A stretch of 64,000 bases of DNA, from positions 1,149,001 to 1,213,000 of the forward strand of contig NZ_CP014327.1 in the NCBI RefSeq assembly GCF_000812665.2, read 5' to 3'. The notes under the pieces are model-generated. The model was not told the origin of the DNA, ran no database searches, and was given only the letters and a program-made list of their open reading frames with translations. Below are positions 47,673-57,419 of the stretch, piece by piece. Made by a program: the position numbers and the translations under genes. The stretch's first letter is position 1. Every line of letters begins with the position of its first letter. Source of the DNA: Falsihalocynthiibacter arcticus (lineage in GTDB: Bacteria > Pseudomonadota > Alphaproteobacteria > Rhodobacterales > Rhodobacteraceae).

Positions 47673-49934
47673 ATGTCCACAAAAATGACAATCACAGACG
47701 CCGACGCACTCGCATATCACATGGAACCCAGACCGGGAAAATTTGATGTCTCGCCGTCCACCCCTATGACCACCCAGCGCGATCTATCCTTGGCGTATTC
47801 GCCCGGTGTTGCCGTTCCGTGCGAGGCCATCGCCAAAAACCCAGATGCCGCTTATGACTATACAAACAAGGGAAATTTGGTCGCGGTTATTACGAACGGA
47901 ACGGCGGTTTTGGGGTTAGGAAACCTTGGCGCGCTCGCGTCTAAGCCTGTAATGGAGGGCAAGGCTGTCCTGTTTAAACGCTTCGCGGATGTGAATTCAA
48001 TCGATATCGAGTTGGACACCGAGGACCCCGAGGCCTTTATCAATGCTGTGCGTTTGATGGGCCCAAGTTTTGGCGGGATTAACCTTGAAGATATAAAAGC
48101 GCCCGAGTGTTTTATCATTGAACAACGCCTCAAAGAGGAAATGGACATTCCGGTTTTTCACGACGATCAGCACGGAACAGCGGTTATTTGCGCGGCTGGA
48201 TTGATCAACGCGTTGAAAATCTCTGGAAAGAAAATAGAGGATGTCCGCATTGTTTTAAACGGTGCTGGAGCTGCGGGTATTGCCTGTTTGGAGTTGATAA
48301 AATCCATGGGAGCGCAGCACAATAATTGCGTCATGTGCGACACAAAAGGTGTTATTTATCAAGGCCGTACCGAGGGTATGAACCAATGGAAGTCCGCCCA
48401 TGCGGCCGTAACTGACCTGCGGACCTTGGAAGAAGCGATGCAGGACGCCGATATCTTCTTGGGTGTGTCCGCAAAGGGAGCTGTGACACCAGAGATGGTC
48501 GCGAGTATGGCGAAAGATCCCGTAATTTTCGCCATGGCCAACCCCGATCCGGAAATCACTCCCGAAGAAGCCCACGCCGTGCGCCCAGACGCCATCGTTG
48601 CCACGGGCCGCAGCGATTATCCGAACCAAGTTAACAACGTTCTGGGGTTTCCATACTTATTCCGAGGCGCGCTCGATATCCGTGCTCGGGCCATCAACGA
48701 TGAAATGAAAATTGCTTGCGCACATGCTCTCGCGGATCTGGCGCGTGAAGAAGTCCCTGACGAGGTTGCGATGGCTTATGGTCGGAAACTTCAATTCGGG
48801 CGCGATTATATTATTCCGACGCCGTTTGACCCGCGTTTGATTTATGTCGTGCCGCCCGCCGTTGCAAAAGCGGGGATGGACACGGGGGTTGGGCGACGTC
48901 CGATTGTCGATATGGTCGGATATGAGGAAAGCCTGCGGGCCCGTATGGACCCAACGGCCCACATTCTGCGCTCAATTAATGCGCGTGCTAAGGCCCGTCA
49001 GGCCCGAATGATTTTTGCCGAGGGCGACGATATTCGCGTGTTGCGCGCCGCCGTTAATTACCAACGTTCGGGTCTCGGTAAAGCGCTTGTCGTTGGCCGC
49101 GAAAGTGGTGTGAAGGAGCTTTTGGGGTCCGTAGGAATGGGGGATGCTTTCGGCGAGCTGGAGATTGTTAATGCCGCGAACACGCCACATTTGGATGCTT
49201 ATAAAGAACATCTTTACAATAAGTTACAACGCAGTGGCCATGATCGGCAGGATGTGAACCGGCTTGCTTCGCGGGATCGCCACGTCTTCTCTGCGCTTAT
49301 GTTGGCACATGGGCATGGCGATGGTTTGGTGACAGGGGCGACCCGAAAATCAGCGCATGTTTTGGGGCTTCTCAACCATGTATTTGATGCGCGCGCCGAG
49401 GATGGTGCCGTGGGTGTGACGGCGCTTTTGTTGAATGGGCGCATCGTGTTGATCACAGATACACTGGTACACGAGTGGCCGGATCAGGAAGATTTGGCAA
49501 CGATTGCGGAGCGCGGCGCAGAAGTTGCGCGGACGCTTGGACTAGAACCCCGCGTTGCCTTCGTGAGCTTTTCGACCTTCGGTTCCCCTGTTTCGGAACG
49601 CGCAGAAAAAATGCACCAAGCGCCGAAAGTTTTAGAACAACGTGGCGTGGACTTTGAATTCGAGGGGGAAATGACCGTCGATGTGGCGCTGAACCCACAG
49701 GCCATGTCGCATTATCCTTTCACTCGCTTGTCAGGGCCCGCCAACGTCCTTGTGGTTCCGGCGCGCCATTCCGCGAGTATTTCGGTGAAGCTGATGCAGG
49801 AGATGGCCGGAGCAACCGTAATTGGTCCAATCCTCACCGGAATTGACCAATCCATCCAAATTTGCTCAACAGTGTCCACATCGAGTGACATTCTAAACAT
49901 GGCGATACTTGCTGCCTGTAAGGAGAAAAAGTGA
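47673..49934 (+). CDS. maeB: NADP-dependent malic enzyme, MaeB type, with phosphotransacetylase-like domain
   Basis: Converts malate to pyruvate and CO2, making NADPH. Residues about 1-430 are malic enzyme: SLAYSPGVAVPCEAI, DDQHGTAVICAAGLINAL (with catalytic Lys earlier in KPVMEGKAVLFKRF), and nucleotide site LNGAGAAGIACLELI. Residues about 430-750 resemble phosphate acetyltransferase (PTA), normally a regulatory domain in this fusion. 753 aa, typical. The PfkB-type kinase gene overlaps its stop by 4 nt. Confidence 0.94.
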   Translation: MSTKMTITDADALAYHMEPRPGKFDVSPSTPMTTQRDLSLAYSPGVAVPCEAIAKNPDAAYDYTNKGNLVAVITNGTAVLGLGNLGALASKPVMEGKAVLFKRFADVNSIDIELDTEDPEAFINAVRLMGPSFGGINLEDIKAPECFIIEQRLKEEMDIPVFHDDQHGTAVICAAGLINALKISGKKIEDVRIVLNGAGAAGIACLELIKSMGAQHNNCVMCDTKGVIYQGRTEGMNQWKSAHAAVTDLRTLEEAMQDADIFLGVSAKGAVTPEMVASMAKDPVIFAMANPDPEITPEEAHAVRPDAIVATGRSDYPNQVNNVLGFPYLFRGALDIRARAINDEMKIACAHALADLAREEVPDEVAMAYGRKLQFGRDYIIPTPFDPRLIYVVPPAVAKAGMDTGVGRRPIVDMVGYEESLRARMDPTAHILRSINARAKARQARMIFAEGDDIRVLRAAVNYQRSGLGKALVVGRESGVKELLGSVGMGDAFGELEIVNAANTPHLDAYKEHLYNKLQRSGHDRQDVNRLASRDRHVFSALMLAHGHGDGLVTGATRKSAHVLGLLNHVFDARAEDGAVGVTALLLNGRIVLITDTLVHEWPDQEDLATIAERGAEVARTLGLEPRVAFVSFSTFGSPVSERAEKMHQAPKVLEQRGVDFEFEGEMTVDVALNPQAMSHYPFTRLSGPANVLVVPARHSASISVKLMQEMAGATVIGPILTGIDQSIQICSTVSTSSDILNMAILAACKEKK

Positions 49935-50806
49935 CGATCTTTAATCTAGGATCCATTAACGCGGATCACGTTTATTCAGTACCGCATTTGCCATTACCTG
50001 GGGAAACTTTGGCGGCGACGGGTTTTTCGATTGGCCTGGGCGGAAAGGGCACAAACCAGTCCGTTGCCGCAGCGCGAGCGGGTTCGGATGTTTTTCATAT
50101 TGGTGCTGTAGGCCCCGATGGTGTTTGGGCGCGGGAAAAGCTTGCGGAATTGGGCGTTAATGTAGACGGGGTTTCGCAAATTCAAACACCCACAGGGCAT
50201 GCAATTATAAATGTCGATGCAAACGCCGAAAATGCAATTGTTCTCTTTCCCGGTGCCAATGTTTCCCTCAGCGAAAGCGAAATTTCACGGGCTTTGGAGG
50301 CAGGGAAGGCGGGGGATACTCTATTGTTGCAGAACGAGACATCCCACCAAGCGTTTGCAGCGGAGTTGGCCCAAAAAAAGGGTATTCGGGTCGTGTATTC
50401 CGCTGCGCCATTTTCCATTGAGGCAGTGCGTGCGGTCTTGCCTTTTGTTTCGATGCTCGCAATGAATGAAGGCGAAGCAGCGCAGCTTTGTGCCGCGTTA
50501 GGGACGAATATTGAAAACCTACCAGTCCCAGAGACCCTTGTGACGCTCGGGTCAAAAGGCGCTCAATGGCATGGAAACGGATCAAACTTAAACGTCGAAA
50601 GTTTTTCGGTTGTTCCGGTTGATACCACAGGCGCGGGGGACACATTCGCGGGGTATTTCGCGGCGGCGCGCGATCAGGGAGCGGACGTAGCACAGGCCTT
50701 GAAGTTGGCGTCAGCAGCGGCAGCAATCAAAGTTACCCGCGCGGGTGCAGCTGAAGCCATTCCCGCACGTGCAGAGGTCGATGTTTTTCTTAGTCAGCGG
50801 AGCTAG
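49931..50806 (+). CDS. PfkB family carbohydrate kinase (ribokinase-like)
   Basis: Sugar kinase of the ribokinase family, 291 aa. N-terminal GSINADHVYSV and sugar-binding GGKGTNQSVAAARAG match ribokinase, and the ATP-site/catalytic signature VDTTGAGDTFAGYFAAAR is complete, with the base Asp in GAGD. Ribose is the most likely substrate but other pentoses or nucleosides are possible. GTG start at 49931 preceded by AAGGAG, overlapping the maeB stop. Confidence 0.85.
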   Translation: MTIFNLGSINADHVYSVPHLPLPGETLAATGFSIGLGGKGTNQSVAAARAGSDVFHIGAVGPDGVWAREKLAELGVNVDGVSQIQTPTGHAIINVDANAENAIVLFPGANVSLSESEISRALEAGKAGDTLLLQNETSHQAFAAELAQKKGIRVVYSAAPFSIEAVRAVLPFVSMLAMNEGEAAQLCAALGTNIENLPVPETLVTLGSKGAQWHGNGSNLNVESFSVVPVDTTGAGDTFAGYFAAARDQGADVAQALKLASAAAAIKVTRAGAAEAIPARAEVDVFLSQRS

Positions 50807-51471
50807 TGACCCTGCGCAAACGGCGCGGCGCTATCCCAGAGCGCTAGAACTTTGGCGTCGCGGCCGCATCCTTTGCGGTATTTTTCATAGGCAGTGGACT
50901 GCTTCACAGGCCCAAAACGTGTAAGGACCCGTTTGTTGCCTTTGTAATAATTCTGGTGGTTCGCTTCGGCCACATAAAAGGTCTTTGCGTTCAATACGGG
51001 TGTGACAATCTTTTGTCCAAGTTCCGCTTGAGCTTTGGAAATTGCGGCGTTTGCGATATCCAATTCCGCCTGATTAGAGACGAATATCGCGGTGCGGTAA
51101 CTGTCGCCACGATCACAGAACTGACCTCCCGCGTCCGTAACATCGACGGAGCGCAGAAAGAGATCCAGCAATTTTGAACGGTCAATTTTTGCGCTGTCAT
51201 AAGTGATTTTGACGGCCTCAAAGTGGCCGGATCCACCCTTTGAAACGATTTTATAGGTCGGGTTGGCGACAGTCCCGCCCGTATAGCCGGACACCGCCTC
51301 AATTACGCCAGGCACCGATTCAAAATCGCTTTCGACACACCAAAAACAGCCACCGGCAACCACGAGCGTTTCGTTTTTTCCAGCGCTTGCGGGATCGCAG
51401 TGAAGGATAAACCCAAGCGTTAAGGCAATTGCCAGAGTGATGGATTTAAAGCTGTACGATAGGTTTTTCAT
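50803..51471 (-). CDS. msrA: Peptide methionine-S-sulfoxide reductase MsrA, exported
   Basis: Reduces methionine-S-sulfoxide in proteins. Catalytic GGCFWC motif near residue 45, then GVIEAVSGYTGG, SGHFEAVKITYD and the C-terminal recycling region (EANHQNYYKGNK). Start ATG 51471 has GAGGAG upstream and gives an N-terminal signal peptide (hydrophobic residues about 9-27, cleavage after DPASA), so the enzyme is probably periplasmic. The longer frame upstream has no ribosome site. 222 aa. Overlaps the PfkB gene stop by 4 nt, convergent. Confidence 0.9.
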   Translation of the reverse strand: MKNLSYSFKSITLAIALTLGFILHCDPASAGKNETLVVAGGCFWCVESDFESVPGVIEAVSGYTGGTVANPTYKIVSKGGSGHFEAVKITYDSAKIDRSKLLDLFLRSVDVTDAGGQFCDRGDSYRTAIFVSNQAELDIANAAISKAQAELGQKIVTPVLNAKTFYVAEANHQNYYKGNKRVLTRFGPVKQSTAYEKYRKGCGRDAKVLALWDSAAPFAQGH

Positions 51472-51606
51472 ATTGATCTCCTCGTTACCCAATCTTTTTG
51501 CCCATTTTGGAATCATTGCAATCCCTTGAAACAGAATGTCACGCAAGCTTGAGCAGTCTTTACTGGATGAAAAATGGAGAGTCTGGGCGCTAAAATCGCT
51601 TAGGCC

Positions 51607-51644
51607 GAAAAAAATGGGCTGCCAAAATTAATTCGGCAGCCCAT
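51607..51644 (-). terminator. Intrinsic terminator of argG
   Basis: Perfect 10-bp arms ATGGGCTGCC and GGCAGCCCAT around an 11-nt loop, followed on the minus strand by a run of seven T. It lies 5 nt past the argG stop. Confidence 0.85.
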
Positions 51645-51648
51645 GAAT

Positions 51649-52893
51649 TTATTTAAGTGATTTAACGCGGCGATCGCGCATTGCGATAAGTTTTAGGCGC
51701 AAGGCTTGAAGCTGAATGAAGCCCGCTGCGTCTTTTTGATCATAGGCGCCAGCATCCTCTTCAAAAGTCACATGACTCTCGGAATAGAGGCTGTGATCCG
51801 ACCAGCGGCCGACGGTGCGCGCAACACCTTTGTAAAGTTTGAGGCGCACAGTTCCGGTCACATGCTCTTGCGAAAGGTCGATAGCCGCTTGCAGCATTTC
51901 GCGTTCCGGAGAGAACCAGAAACCGTTGTAAATGAGCTCGGCGTATTTCGGCATCAGCTCGTCTTTGAGATGCATCGCGCCACGATCCATTGTGATGGAT
52001 TCAATGCCACGGTGTGCCTCAAGCAATAGTGTACCGCCGGGTGTTTCGTAAATACCGCGGGATTTCATGCCAACAAAACGACCCTCAACAAGGTCGAGGC
52101 GCCCACAACCATGTTTGCCGCCTAGTTCGTTGAGCTTGGTCAGGATTGTTGCTGGTGACATTTCAACGCCATCAATTGCCGTCGCATCGCCTTTTTCAAA
52201 GGTAATCTCAATGAATTCGGGCGTGTTCGGCGCATCTTCGGGGTGAACCGTGCGCTGGTACACATAATCGGGCGCGTCAATGGCAGGGTCTTCGAGGACT
52301 TTGCCTTCGGAGGACGTGTGCAGCAAGTTCGCATCCACCGAGAAAGGCGCTTCACCGCGTTTGTCTTTGGCGATTGGGATTTGGTGCAGTTCCGCAAACT
52401 CAATGAGCTTGGTGCGGCTTTGTAAATCCCATTCGCGCCAGGGGGCGATCACTTTGATTTCTGGGTTGAGCGCATAGGCGGCAAGTTCAAACCGGACCTG
52501 ATCGTTGCCCTTGCCCGTCGCTCCGTGGGCGACCGCGTCGGCCCCAGTTGAGGCGGCGATTTCGACCAAACGCTTGGAAATCAGTGGACGCGCGATAGAC
52601 GTACCCAGAAGGTAAAGCCCTTCATACTGTGCGTTTGCGCGGAACATCGGGAAAACGAAATCGCGCACGAACTCTTCGCGCAGGTCTTCGATGTAAATAT
52701 TCTCAGGCTTCACGCCCAAAAGCTCGGCCTTCGCACGAGCGGGCTCAAGCTCTTCGCCTTGGCCCAAGTCGGCGGTGAAGGTAATAACCTCACAGCCATA
52801 TTCGATCTCAAGCCATTTAAGGATTATCGAGGTATCAAGGCCACCGGAATAGGCCAGAACAACTTTCTTGGGGGCGGTTTTGGGCGCAGACAT
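51649..52893 (-). CDS. argG: Argininosuccinate synthase
   Basis: Joins citrulline and aspartate with ATP in arginine synthesis. N-terminal ATP-pyrophosphatase P-loop [18 protein letters not shown], then [27 protein letters not shown] and SPAMMI-like later motifs. 414 aa from ATG 52893, which has GGAGAAG 5 nt upstream; the ATG four codons upstream includes that ribosome site and is unlikely. Monocistronic with its own terminator. Confidence 0.97.
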   Translation of the reverse strand: MSAPKTAPKKVVLAYSGGLDTSIILKWLEIEYGCEVITFTADLGQGEELEPARAKAELLGVKPENIYIEDLREEFVRDFVFPMFRANAQYEGLYLLGTSIARPLISKRLVEIAASTGADAVAHGATGKGNDQVRFELAAYALNPEIKVIAPWREWDLQSRTKLIEFAELHQIPIAKDKRGEAPFSVDANLLHTSSEGKVLEDPAIDAPDYVYQRTVHPEDAPNTPEFIEITFEKGDATAIDGVEMSPATILTKLNELGGKHGCGRLDLVEGRFVGMKSRGIYETPGGTLLLEAHRGIESITMDRGAMHLKDELMPKYAELIYNGFWFSPEREMLQAAIDLSQEHVTGTVRLKLYKGVARTVGRWSDHSLYSESHVTFEEDAGAYDQKDAAGFIQLQALRLKLIAMRDRRVKSLK

Positions 52894-53055
52894 GATCTTC
52901 TCCATATGGGTATCGCCGTGGCGTTACAGGGTTTTGTGCGGTGGGGCAAGTCTAGCGAAAGAAAGTGGGAGAGTTTCGAAAAGGTTGATGCGCGTTGACC
53001 TGAAGGTTTTCGGCCTGATAGAGCTATCTGATTGAAAAATTCTGTTGGAGAGACC

Positions 53056-53820
53056 ATGCTTGGCTGGAAAATGTTTACCCATTCTATAAGAATGGTTTTT
53101 AGTGATTTTAAAACGTCCCTCCAGATTTCTGGCGTGCTCTATGCTGCGGTTCTTTTCGTGCAATTCTTTCTTTTCAGGTCTCAGTTTGAAGTTGTCGAGG
53201 CTGGACGCGAAATCGTTACTCCGTCGCTCATTCCGCTCTTGGCAATTATCATTATCTCCGTTGTCGCCAGCCTTTGGATTGCGGTTTCTTGGCATCGATA
53301 TGTGTTGCTTGGGGAAAACGGTGGTGTAATGTTACCGCCGTTCCGAGGGCGCGATATGCTTGGCTATTTGTGGCGAAGCGTTTTGATCGGGCTAACTGTG
53401 CTCGTCGTAGCGCTTTTTCTACTGTTTATTATGACAGCAATATCGTTGGTTTTAAGGCCATTTCTGTCGTCCGTTGGGCCGAGGGGCTTAGCTTTTCTTT
53501 CGGTCATTCTCTTTACGCCAGCGTTTGCTGTATTCTATCGTCTCTCTCCAGTTCTTCCTGCGGCAGCCCTAGGTAAATCGTTAACTCTGAGGGAGGCTTG
53601 GATCGCGACGAAGGATATGCGTGGGGCGATTTTAACTCTAGCGTTTCTAACAATGGCGATCTCGGGCGCGCTTCAACTGTTGGCTTCGCTCATTTTACCC
53701 GCGGGGTTAGTTTCATTGATGTTCCAAAATGCAGTACTCGGATGGGTCAGCATGATGGTCGGCGTGAGTATGTTGACCACAGTTTACGGCATGGCGATTG
53801 AAGGACGTGAATTGCCCTAG
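53056..53820 (+). CDS. Multi-pass membrane protein of unknown function
   Basis: 254-aa integral membrane protein with about six hydrophobic helices (about residues 20-38, 57-76, 107-130, 141-160, 188-210, 220-245). I do not recognise the family. Charged segments such as SWHRYVLLGENG and RGRDMLGYLWRS resemble the loops of small 'glycerophosphoryl-type' membrane domains seen in other roseobacters, but no function can be given. ATG 53056 is favoured by a GGAGAG ribosome site over the TTG eight codons before it. Confidence 0.68.
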   Translation: MLGWKMFTHSIRMVFSDFKTSLQISGVLYAAVLFVQFFLFRSQFEVVEAGREIVTPSLIPLLAIIIISVVASLWIAVSWHRYVLLGENGGVMLPPFRGRDMLGYLWRSVLIGLTVLVVALFLLFIMTAISLVLRPFLSSVGPRGLAFLSVILFTPAFAVFYRLSPVLPAAALGKSLTLREAWIATKDMRGAILTLAFLTMAISGALQLLASLILPAGLVSLMFQNAVLGWVSMMVGVSMLTTVYGMAIEGRELP

Positions 53821-53860
53821 GGGCTTGCTCTGAAGTGCAATTCGCGCGACATCTTGGGGC

Positions 53861-55108
53861 ATGAACGATTTTTCCCAAAAAACCCGTGCGGCAACCGAAG
53901 CAATGCGGGCGCTCTTCCCCGCGACACCGTTATTGCGCAATGATCACCTCTCTGCGAAATTCGACGCCGATATTTGGCTCAAACGCGAAGATTTAAGCCC
54001 CGTCCGGAGTTATAAAATTCGTGGCGCGTTTAATGCTATGTCCAAGGTGCGGGCCAACGATCCGACACAAGAGTTGTTTGTCTGCGCCAGTGCGGGAAAC
54101 CATGCACAGGGCGTCGCGTTTGTTTGCCAGCATTTTGGAGTTAAGGGCGTGATTTATATGCCCGTCACAACACCGCAACAAAAGATTCAAAAGACCGAAA
54201 TTTTCGGGAAAAATTTCGTCGAAATCCGTCTGGTGGGCGACTATTTTGATGCGACTTTAGCCGCGGCTCAGGTGTATTGCGCACAGGCGGGTGGTCATTT
54301 CCTCGCACCATTTGACGATGAGGATGTGATCGAGGGGCAAGCGAGTGTTGCCGTAGAGGCTTTGGCCCAACTCGGTCGTGCGCCTGATATGATGGTTCTC
54401 CCTGTGGGAGGAGGGGGGCTTTCTGCTGGGGTTACTAAATATTTTGCGTCTGAGGCATCCGAAACATCGCTTAAATATATCGAACCCGAGGGCGCAAAAA
54501 GCCTAGCCGCGGCTCTCAACGATGGAGCACCGGTCACTTTGGGCCGAGTAGATAACTTCGTGGACGGGGCTTCAGTTGCACGTATTGGAGCGTTGAATTT
54601 TGTGGCTCTTTCTACGGTTGAGTTGGAAAACGTCTTGTCCGTACCCGAAGATCGCATTTGTTCGACCATTCTTGAAATGTTGAATGTAGAAGGAGTTGTT
54701 CTTGAGCCCGCAGGGGCTATGTCTATCGATGCTCTGGGAGATATTGCGGGTGAAATCCGAGGGAAAACAATAATATGTGTGACGTCAGGGGGGAACTTTG
54801 ATTTTGAGCGACTCCCCGAAGTTAAAGAGCGCGCTCAACGGTTTTTGGGAGTGAAAAAATACTTCATTCTTCGGCTTCCGCAAAGACCAGGAGCGCTCAA
54901 GGATTTCCTGCTTATGCTGGGGCCAGACGACGACATCGCTCGATTTGAGTATATGAAAAAGTCTGCTCGAAACTTTGGAAGCGTGCTTATTGGTATTGAA
55001 ACCAGAAGCGCCAGGAATTTTCCTATTTTGTTGGAAAAAATGGAAAAGGCTGGGTTTGCATATCGGGATATAACGTCCGATCAAACGCTTGCAGAATTCC
55101 TAATTTGA
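53861..55108 (+). CDS. ilvA: Threonine ammonia-lyase (threonine dehydratase)
   Basis: PLP enzyme that deaminates threonine to 2-oxobutyrate, the first step to isoleucine. PLP Lys52 in RSYKIRGAFNAM, phosphate-binding loop PVGGGGLSAGV, ASAGNHAQGVAF for substrate binding. The C-terminal 80 residues form one ACT-like regulatory domain (KKYFILRLPQRPGALKDFLL), as in the shorter IlvA type with feedback control by isoleucine. 415 aa. Serine racemase-like or catabolic forms are less likely because of the ACT-like end. Confidence 0.9.
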   Translation: MNDFSQKTRAATEAMRALFPATPLLRNDHLSAKFDADIWLKREDLSPVRSYKIRGAFNAMSKVRANDPTQELFVCASAGNHAQGVAFVCQHFGVKGVIYMPVTTPQQKIQKTEIFGKNFVEIRLVGDYFDATLAAAQVYCAQAGGHFLAPFDDEDVIEGQASVAVEALAQLGRAPDMMVLPVGGGGLSAGVTKYFASEASETSLKYIEPEGAKSLAAALNDGAPVTLGRVDNFVDGASVARIGALNFVALSTVELENVLSVPEDRICSTILEMLNVEGVVLEPAGAMSIDALGDIAGEIRGKTIICVTSGGNFDFERLPEVKERAQRFLGVKKYFILRLPQRPGALKDFLLMLGPDDDIARFEYMKKSARNFGSVLIGIETRSARNFPILLEKMEKAGFAYRDITSDQTLAEFLI

Positions 55109-55117
55109 CGCAACCGA

Positions 55118-55435
55118 CTATGTCTGATTTGCAAGGAACTCCACTTTGGAGTCTTCGTACGCCTTAAATAACCGAGGCAAATCGACTTCCTCTTTTCGCC
55201 CACCGGATGCCGCCTTTTCTCCTTGCTGGCAAACTTGTCCCATGAGTGTGAAGCCCAAGTTAAGGGCGCTGCCCTTTAAAAAATGCATCTCTTCTTCGAG
55301 GGAGATTGTACCGTTAGTCGACTTCAACCGTTCAATTACCTCATCGACTTCCTCCAGAAATAGGTCGGCTACTTCCTGAAAGTCCTCGATGCCCACTTCT
55401 TCTCGAAGTTCATTTACGCGATCCCAATCGATCAT
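55118..55435 (-). CDS. Hpt domain phosphotransfer protein
   Basis: 105-aa all-helical phosphotransfer protein with the phospho-acceptor His51 in MHFLKGSALNLGF, matching the HxxKGS Hpt pattern. It consists only of the Hpt domain. It is divergently encoded 180 bp from a gene for a receiver/PP2C phosphatase, which may be its phosphotransfer partner. No histidine kinase is next to it, so the source of the phosphate is unknown. Confidence 0.85.
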   Translation of the reverse strand: MIDWDRVNELREEVGIEDFQEVADLFLEEVDEVIERLKSTNGTISLEEEMHFLKGSALNLGFTLMGQVCQQGEKAASGGRKEEVDLPRLFKAYEDSKVEFLANQT

Positions 55436-55617
55436 TGTCTACTCCAAAAACTCATCTCTAATTATTGCCGGAACTAATCTAATAGAAGAATATTTATTGG
55501 ACTAAGCTTAATAATACGTAACTGAAATTACCAAATCCTATCGAATTTTAGGCTTCATCGACTGTTAAGCTGCATGTGTCAGGAGGGGAGGTAGAACCCC
55601 TAGGAGCGACCAAAAAA

Positions 55618-56925
55618 ATGTCCGCAGTTATGTCTAGCAACATAGAAAAAGCCGCCATACCCAAAGCAGTTGAGGGCGCAATAAAACGTATTTTGGTGGT
55701 CGACGATAGTCGTGCACAGCGCCGCCTCCTTTCGACGATGTTGAAGCGATGGGGGTTCTCTGTTCTGGAAGCCGGATCTGGCGATGAAGCCCTTGAAATC
55801 CTTCAGACTCACAGCGCAGATCTCATTCTAAGTGACTGGATGATGCCGGGAATGAGTGGAGTGGAATTTTGCCAAATATTCCGCCAGTTAGACAAGAAAA
55901 AATATGGGTACTTCATCCTTTTGACTTCCAAAAGTGAGAAGGAGGAGGTTGCGCATGGCCTCGAAGTTGGCGCCGACGATTTTCTAACAAAGCCCGTTTC
56001 GTCCAATGAGTTACGTGCGAGAATCACTGCTGCTGAGCGAATTCTGAGCATGGAGCGCGAGCTGATTGAAAAAAATGCGTTGGTCTCCCGCACTCTAGAG
56101 GAAATATCAGCGCTTTATGACACGTTGGATCGTGACCTTATTGAAGCAAAAAAACTCCAGCAGTCCCTAGTGAAGGAAAGATATCGAAGCTTCGAAACAG
56201 CTCAAATATCCCTATTGTTAAGGCCTTCTGGGCATGTTGGCGGGGATTTGGTTGGCATGTTTCCTATTAGCGACACAGAAATTGGGATTTATGCAATTGA
56301 TGTGTCGGGGCACGGCATTACATCGGCCCTAATGACAGCCCGATTGGCGGGGTATCTTTCTGGCGCCTCCCCCAAGCAAAACGTTGCGTTAGAGAAAAAT
56401 GGCAAAGGAGGTTTTGCAGCAAGGCCACCAGCTGTGGCGACAGAACTTCTCAATCGCCTATGCCTAGAGGAAATGGATACAGAACACTACTTCACGCTGG
56501 TTCTCGCTATTTTGAATTTGGTCACGGGTGAAGTGGTTCTAACTCAAGCCGGCCATCCTCATCCCGCGATTCAAAGGGCGGACGGTACAATAGAGTATGT
56601 CGGTAACGGGGGGATGCCCGTAGGGCTTATTGAAGGGGCGACCTATGAAGAATGTCGCGCAACATTGTTGCAAGGTGATCGATTATTGATCCTCTCTGAT
56701 GGTATTACGGAGTGCCCAAATGCTCTTGATGTGATGCTCGAAGAAGAAGGCTTGGAAGCACTTCTGTGGAGAAACCGACATGTCCAAGGGCCAGCGATGC
56801 TAGAAGCTCTCGTTTGGGATTTACAAGAATACGCGGGAGAAAAGGAATTTCCCGATGATGTTTCGGCAGCCATGGTGGAATTCGGCCCCCCACCACCCGT
56901 CTCGCTCAATGATCAAGACGACTAA
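55618..56925 (+). CDS. Response regulator with PP2C (RsbU/SpoIIE-type) phosphatase domain
   Basis: 435-aa protein. Receiver domain at about residues 22-145 (acidic pair VVDDSRAQ, phospho-acceptor Asp73 in LILSDWMMPGMSG, Lys in FLTKPVS), then a coiled-coil linker, then a PP2C-type Ser/Thr phosphatase domain at about 205-425 with metal sites GGDLVGMF, DVSGHGITSALM and LSDGITE. This layout is that of RsbU-like regulators which control anti-sigma antagonists in partner-switching pathways. The start is uncertain: ATG 55618 has AGGAG 11 nt upstream, while GTG 55576 adds 14 residues. Divergent from the Hpt gene. Confidence 0.88.
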   Translation: MSAVMSSNIEKAAIPKAVEGAIKRILVVDDSRAQRRLLSTMLKRWGFSVLEAGSGDEALEILQTHSADLILSDWMMPGMSGVEFCQIFRQLDKKKYGYFILLTSKSEKEEVAHGLEVGADDFLTKPVSSNELRARITAAERILSMERELIEKNALVSRTLEEISALYDTLDRDLIEAKKLQQSLVKERYRSFETAQISLLLRPSGHVGGDLVGMFPISDTEIGIYAIDVSGHGITSALMTARLAGYLSGASPKQNVALEKNGKGGFAARPPAVATELLNRLCLEEMDTEHYFTLVLAILNLVTGEVVLTQAGHPHPAIQRADGTIEYVGNGGMPVGLIEGATYEECRATLLQGDRLLILSDGITECPNALDVMLEEEGLEALLWRNRHVQGPAMLEALVWDLQEYAGEKEFPDDVSAAMVEFGPPPPVSLNDQDD

Positions 56926-57346
56926 CGAAATACCTGTCCCCTTCGTTACCCAAAAGGGACGACGCTTCTCTAATCGTCATCCAATGAGCGGTATGAAAAG
57001 GTTCAGTTGGCGCGCTCAATCGATAGACGGGCTGGGCTGCGAAGACATGACAAAGTTTTTCTGCCCAGATTTCATATTCGGGCATGAAAACAAATCGTCG
57101 AAAAGACCCAATGAATTTTGGGGAAGATATTTTCCAACCAGTTTCTTCACGCACTTCGCGATGCAAGGCGGCAATTCCGTTTTCTCCAAGATCAATGCCT
57201 CCACCAGGCAGCTGAAATTCTACGTAGGGTTTGGATTGTAGGGTCACAAGCAGCTTGTTACCACGCGCCAAAATACCATAGGCTCCGGGCCGTAAGACAT
57301 AGGTTTTTCCCCGCAGTGGCGCTTCTCCGAACCGTCTAATCATCAT
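56906..57346 (-). CDS. NUDIX hydrolase
   Basis: 146-aa NUDIX protein with the box GGGIDLGENGIAALHREVRE and ETGW (the GX5EX7REUXEEXGU pattern), able to cleave a nucleoside diphosphate linked to another group. ATG 57346 is chosen: the ribosome site AAGGG precedes it and the domain begins soon after; the longer upstream frame runs into the promoter of hslO. Its 3' end overlaps the 3' end of the response-regulator gene by 20 nt. Substrate unknown. Confidence 0.82.
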   Translation of the reverse strand: MMIRRFGEAPLRGKTYVLRPGAYGILARGNKLLVTLQSKPYVEFQLPGGGIDLGENGIAALHREVREETGWKISSPKFIGSFRRFVFMPEYEIWAEKLCHVFAAQPVYRLSAPTEPFHTAHWMTIREASSLLGNEGDRYFVSRLDH

Positions 57347-57419
57347 TCTACCCTTGGACTGTTGATTGCACCCCTTATATAGTCGCTGTAAGCCAACGCA
57401 ACGAGCGTAAGGAATCCCC

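Noticed and set aside
47550-47720. N-terminal extension of MutS
   Set aside because: It runs into the maeB start on the other strand and has no homology-like pattern; GTG 47549 gives the usual MutS N-terminus.
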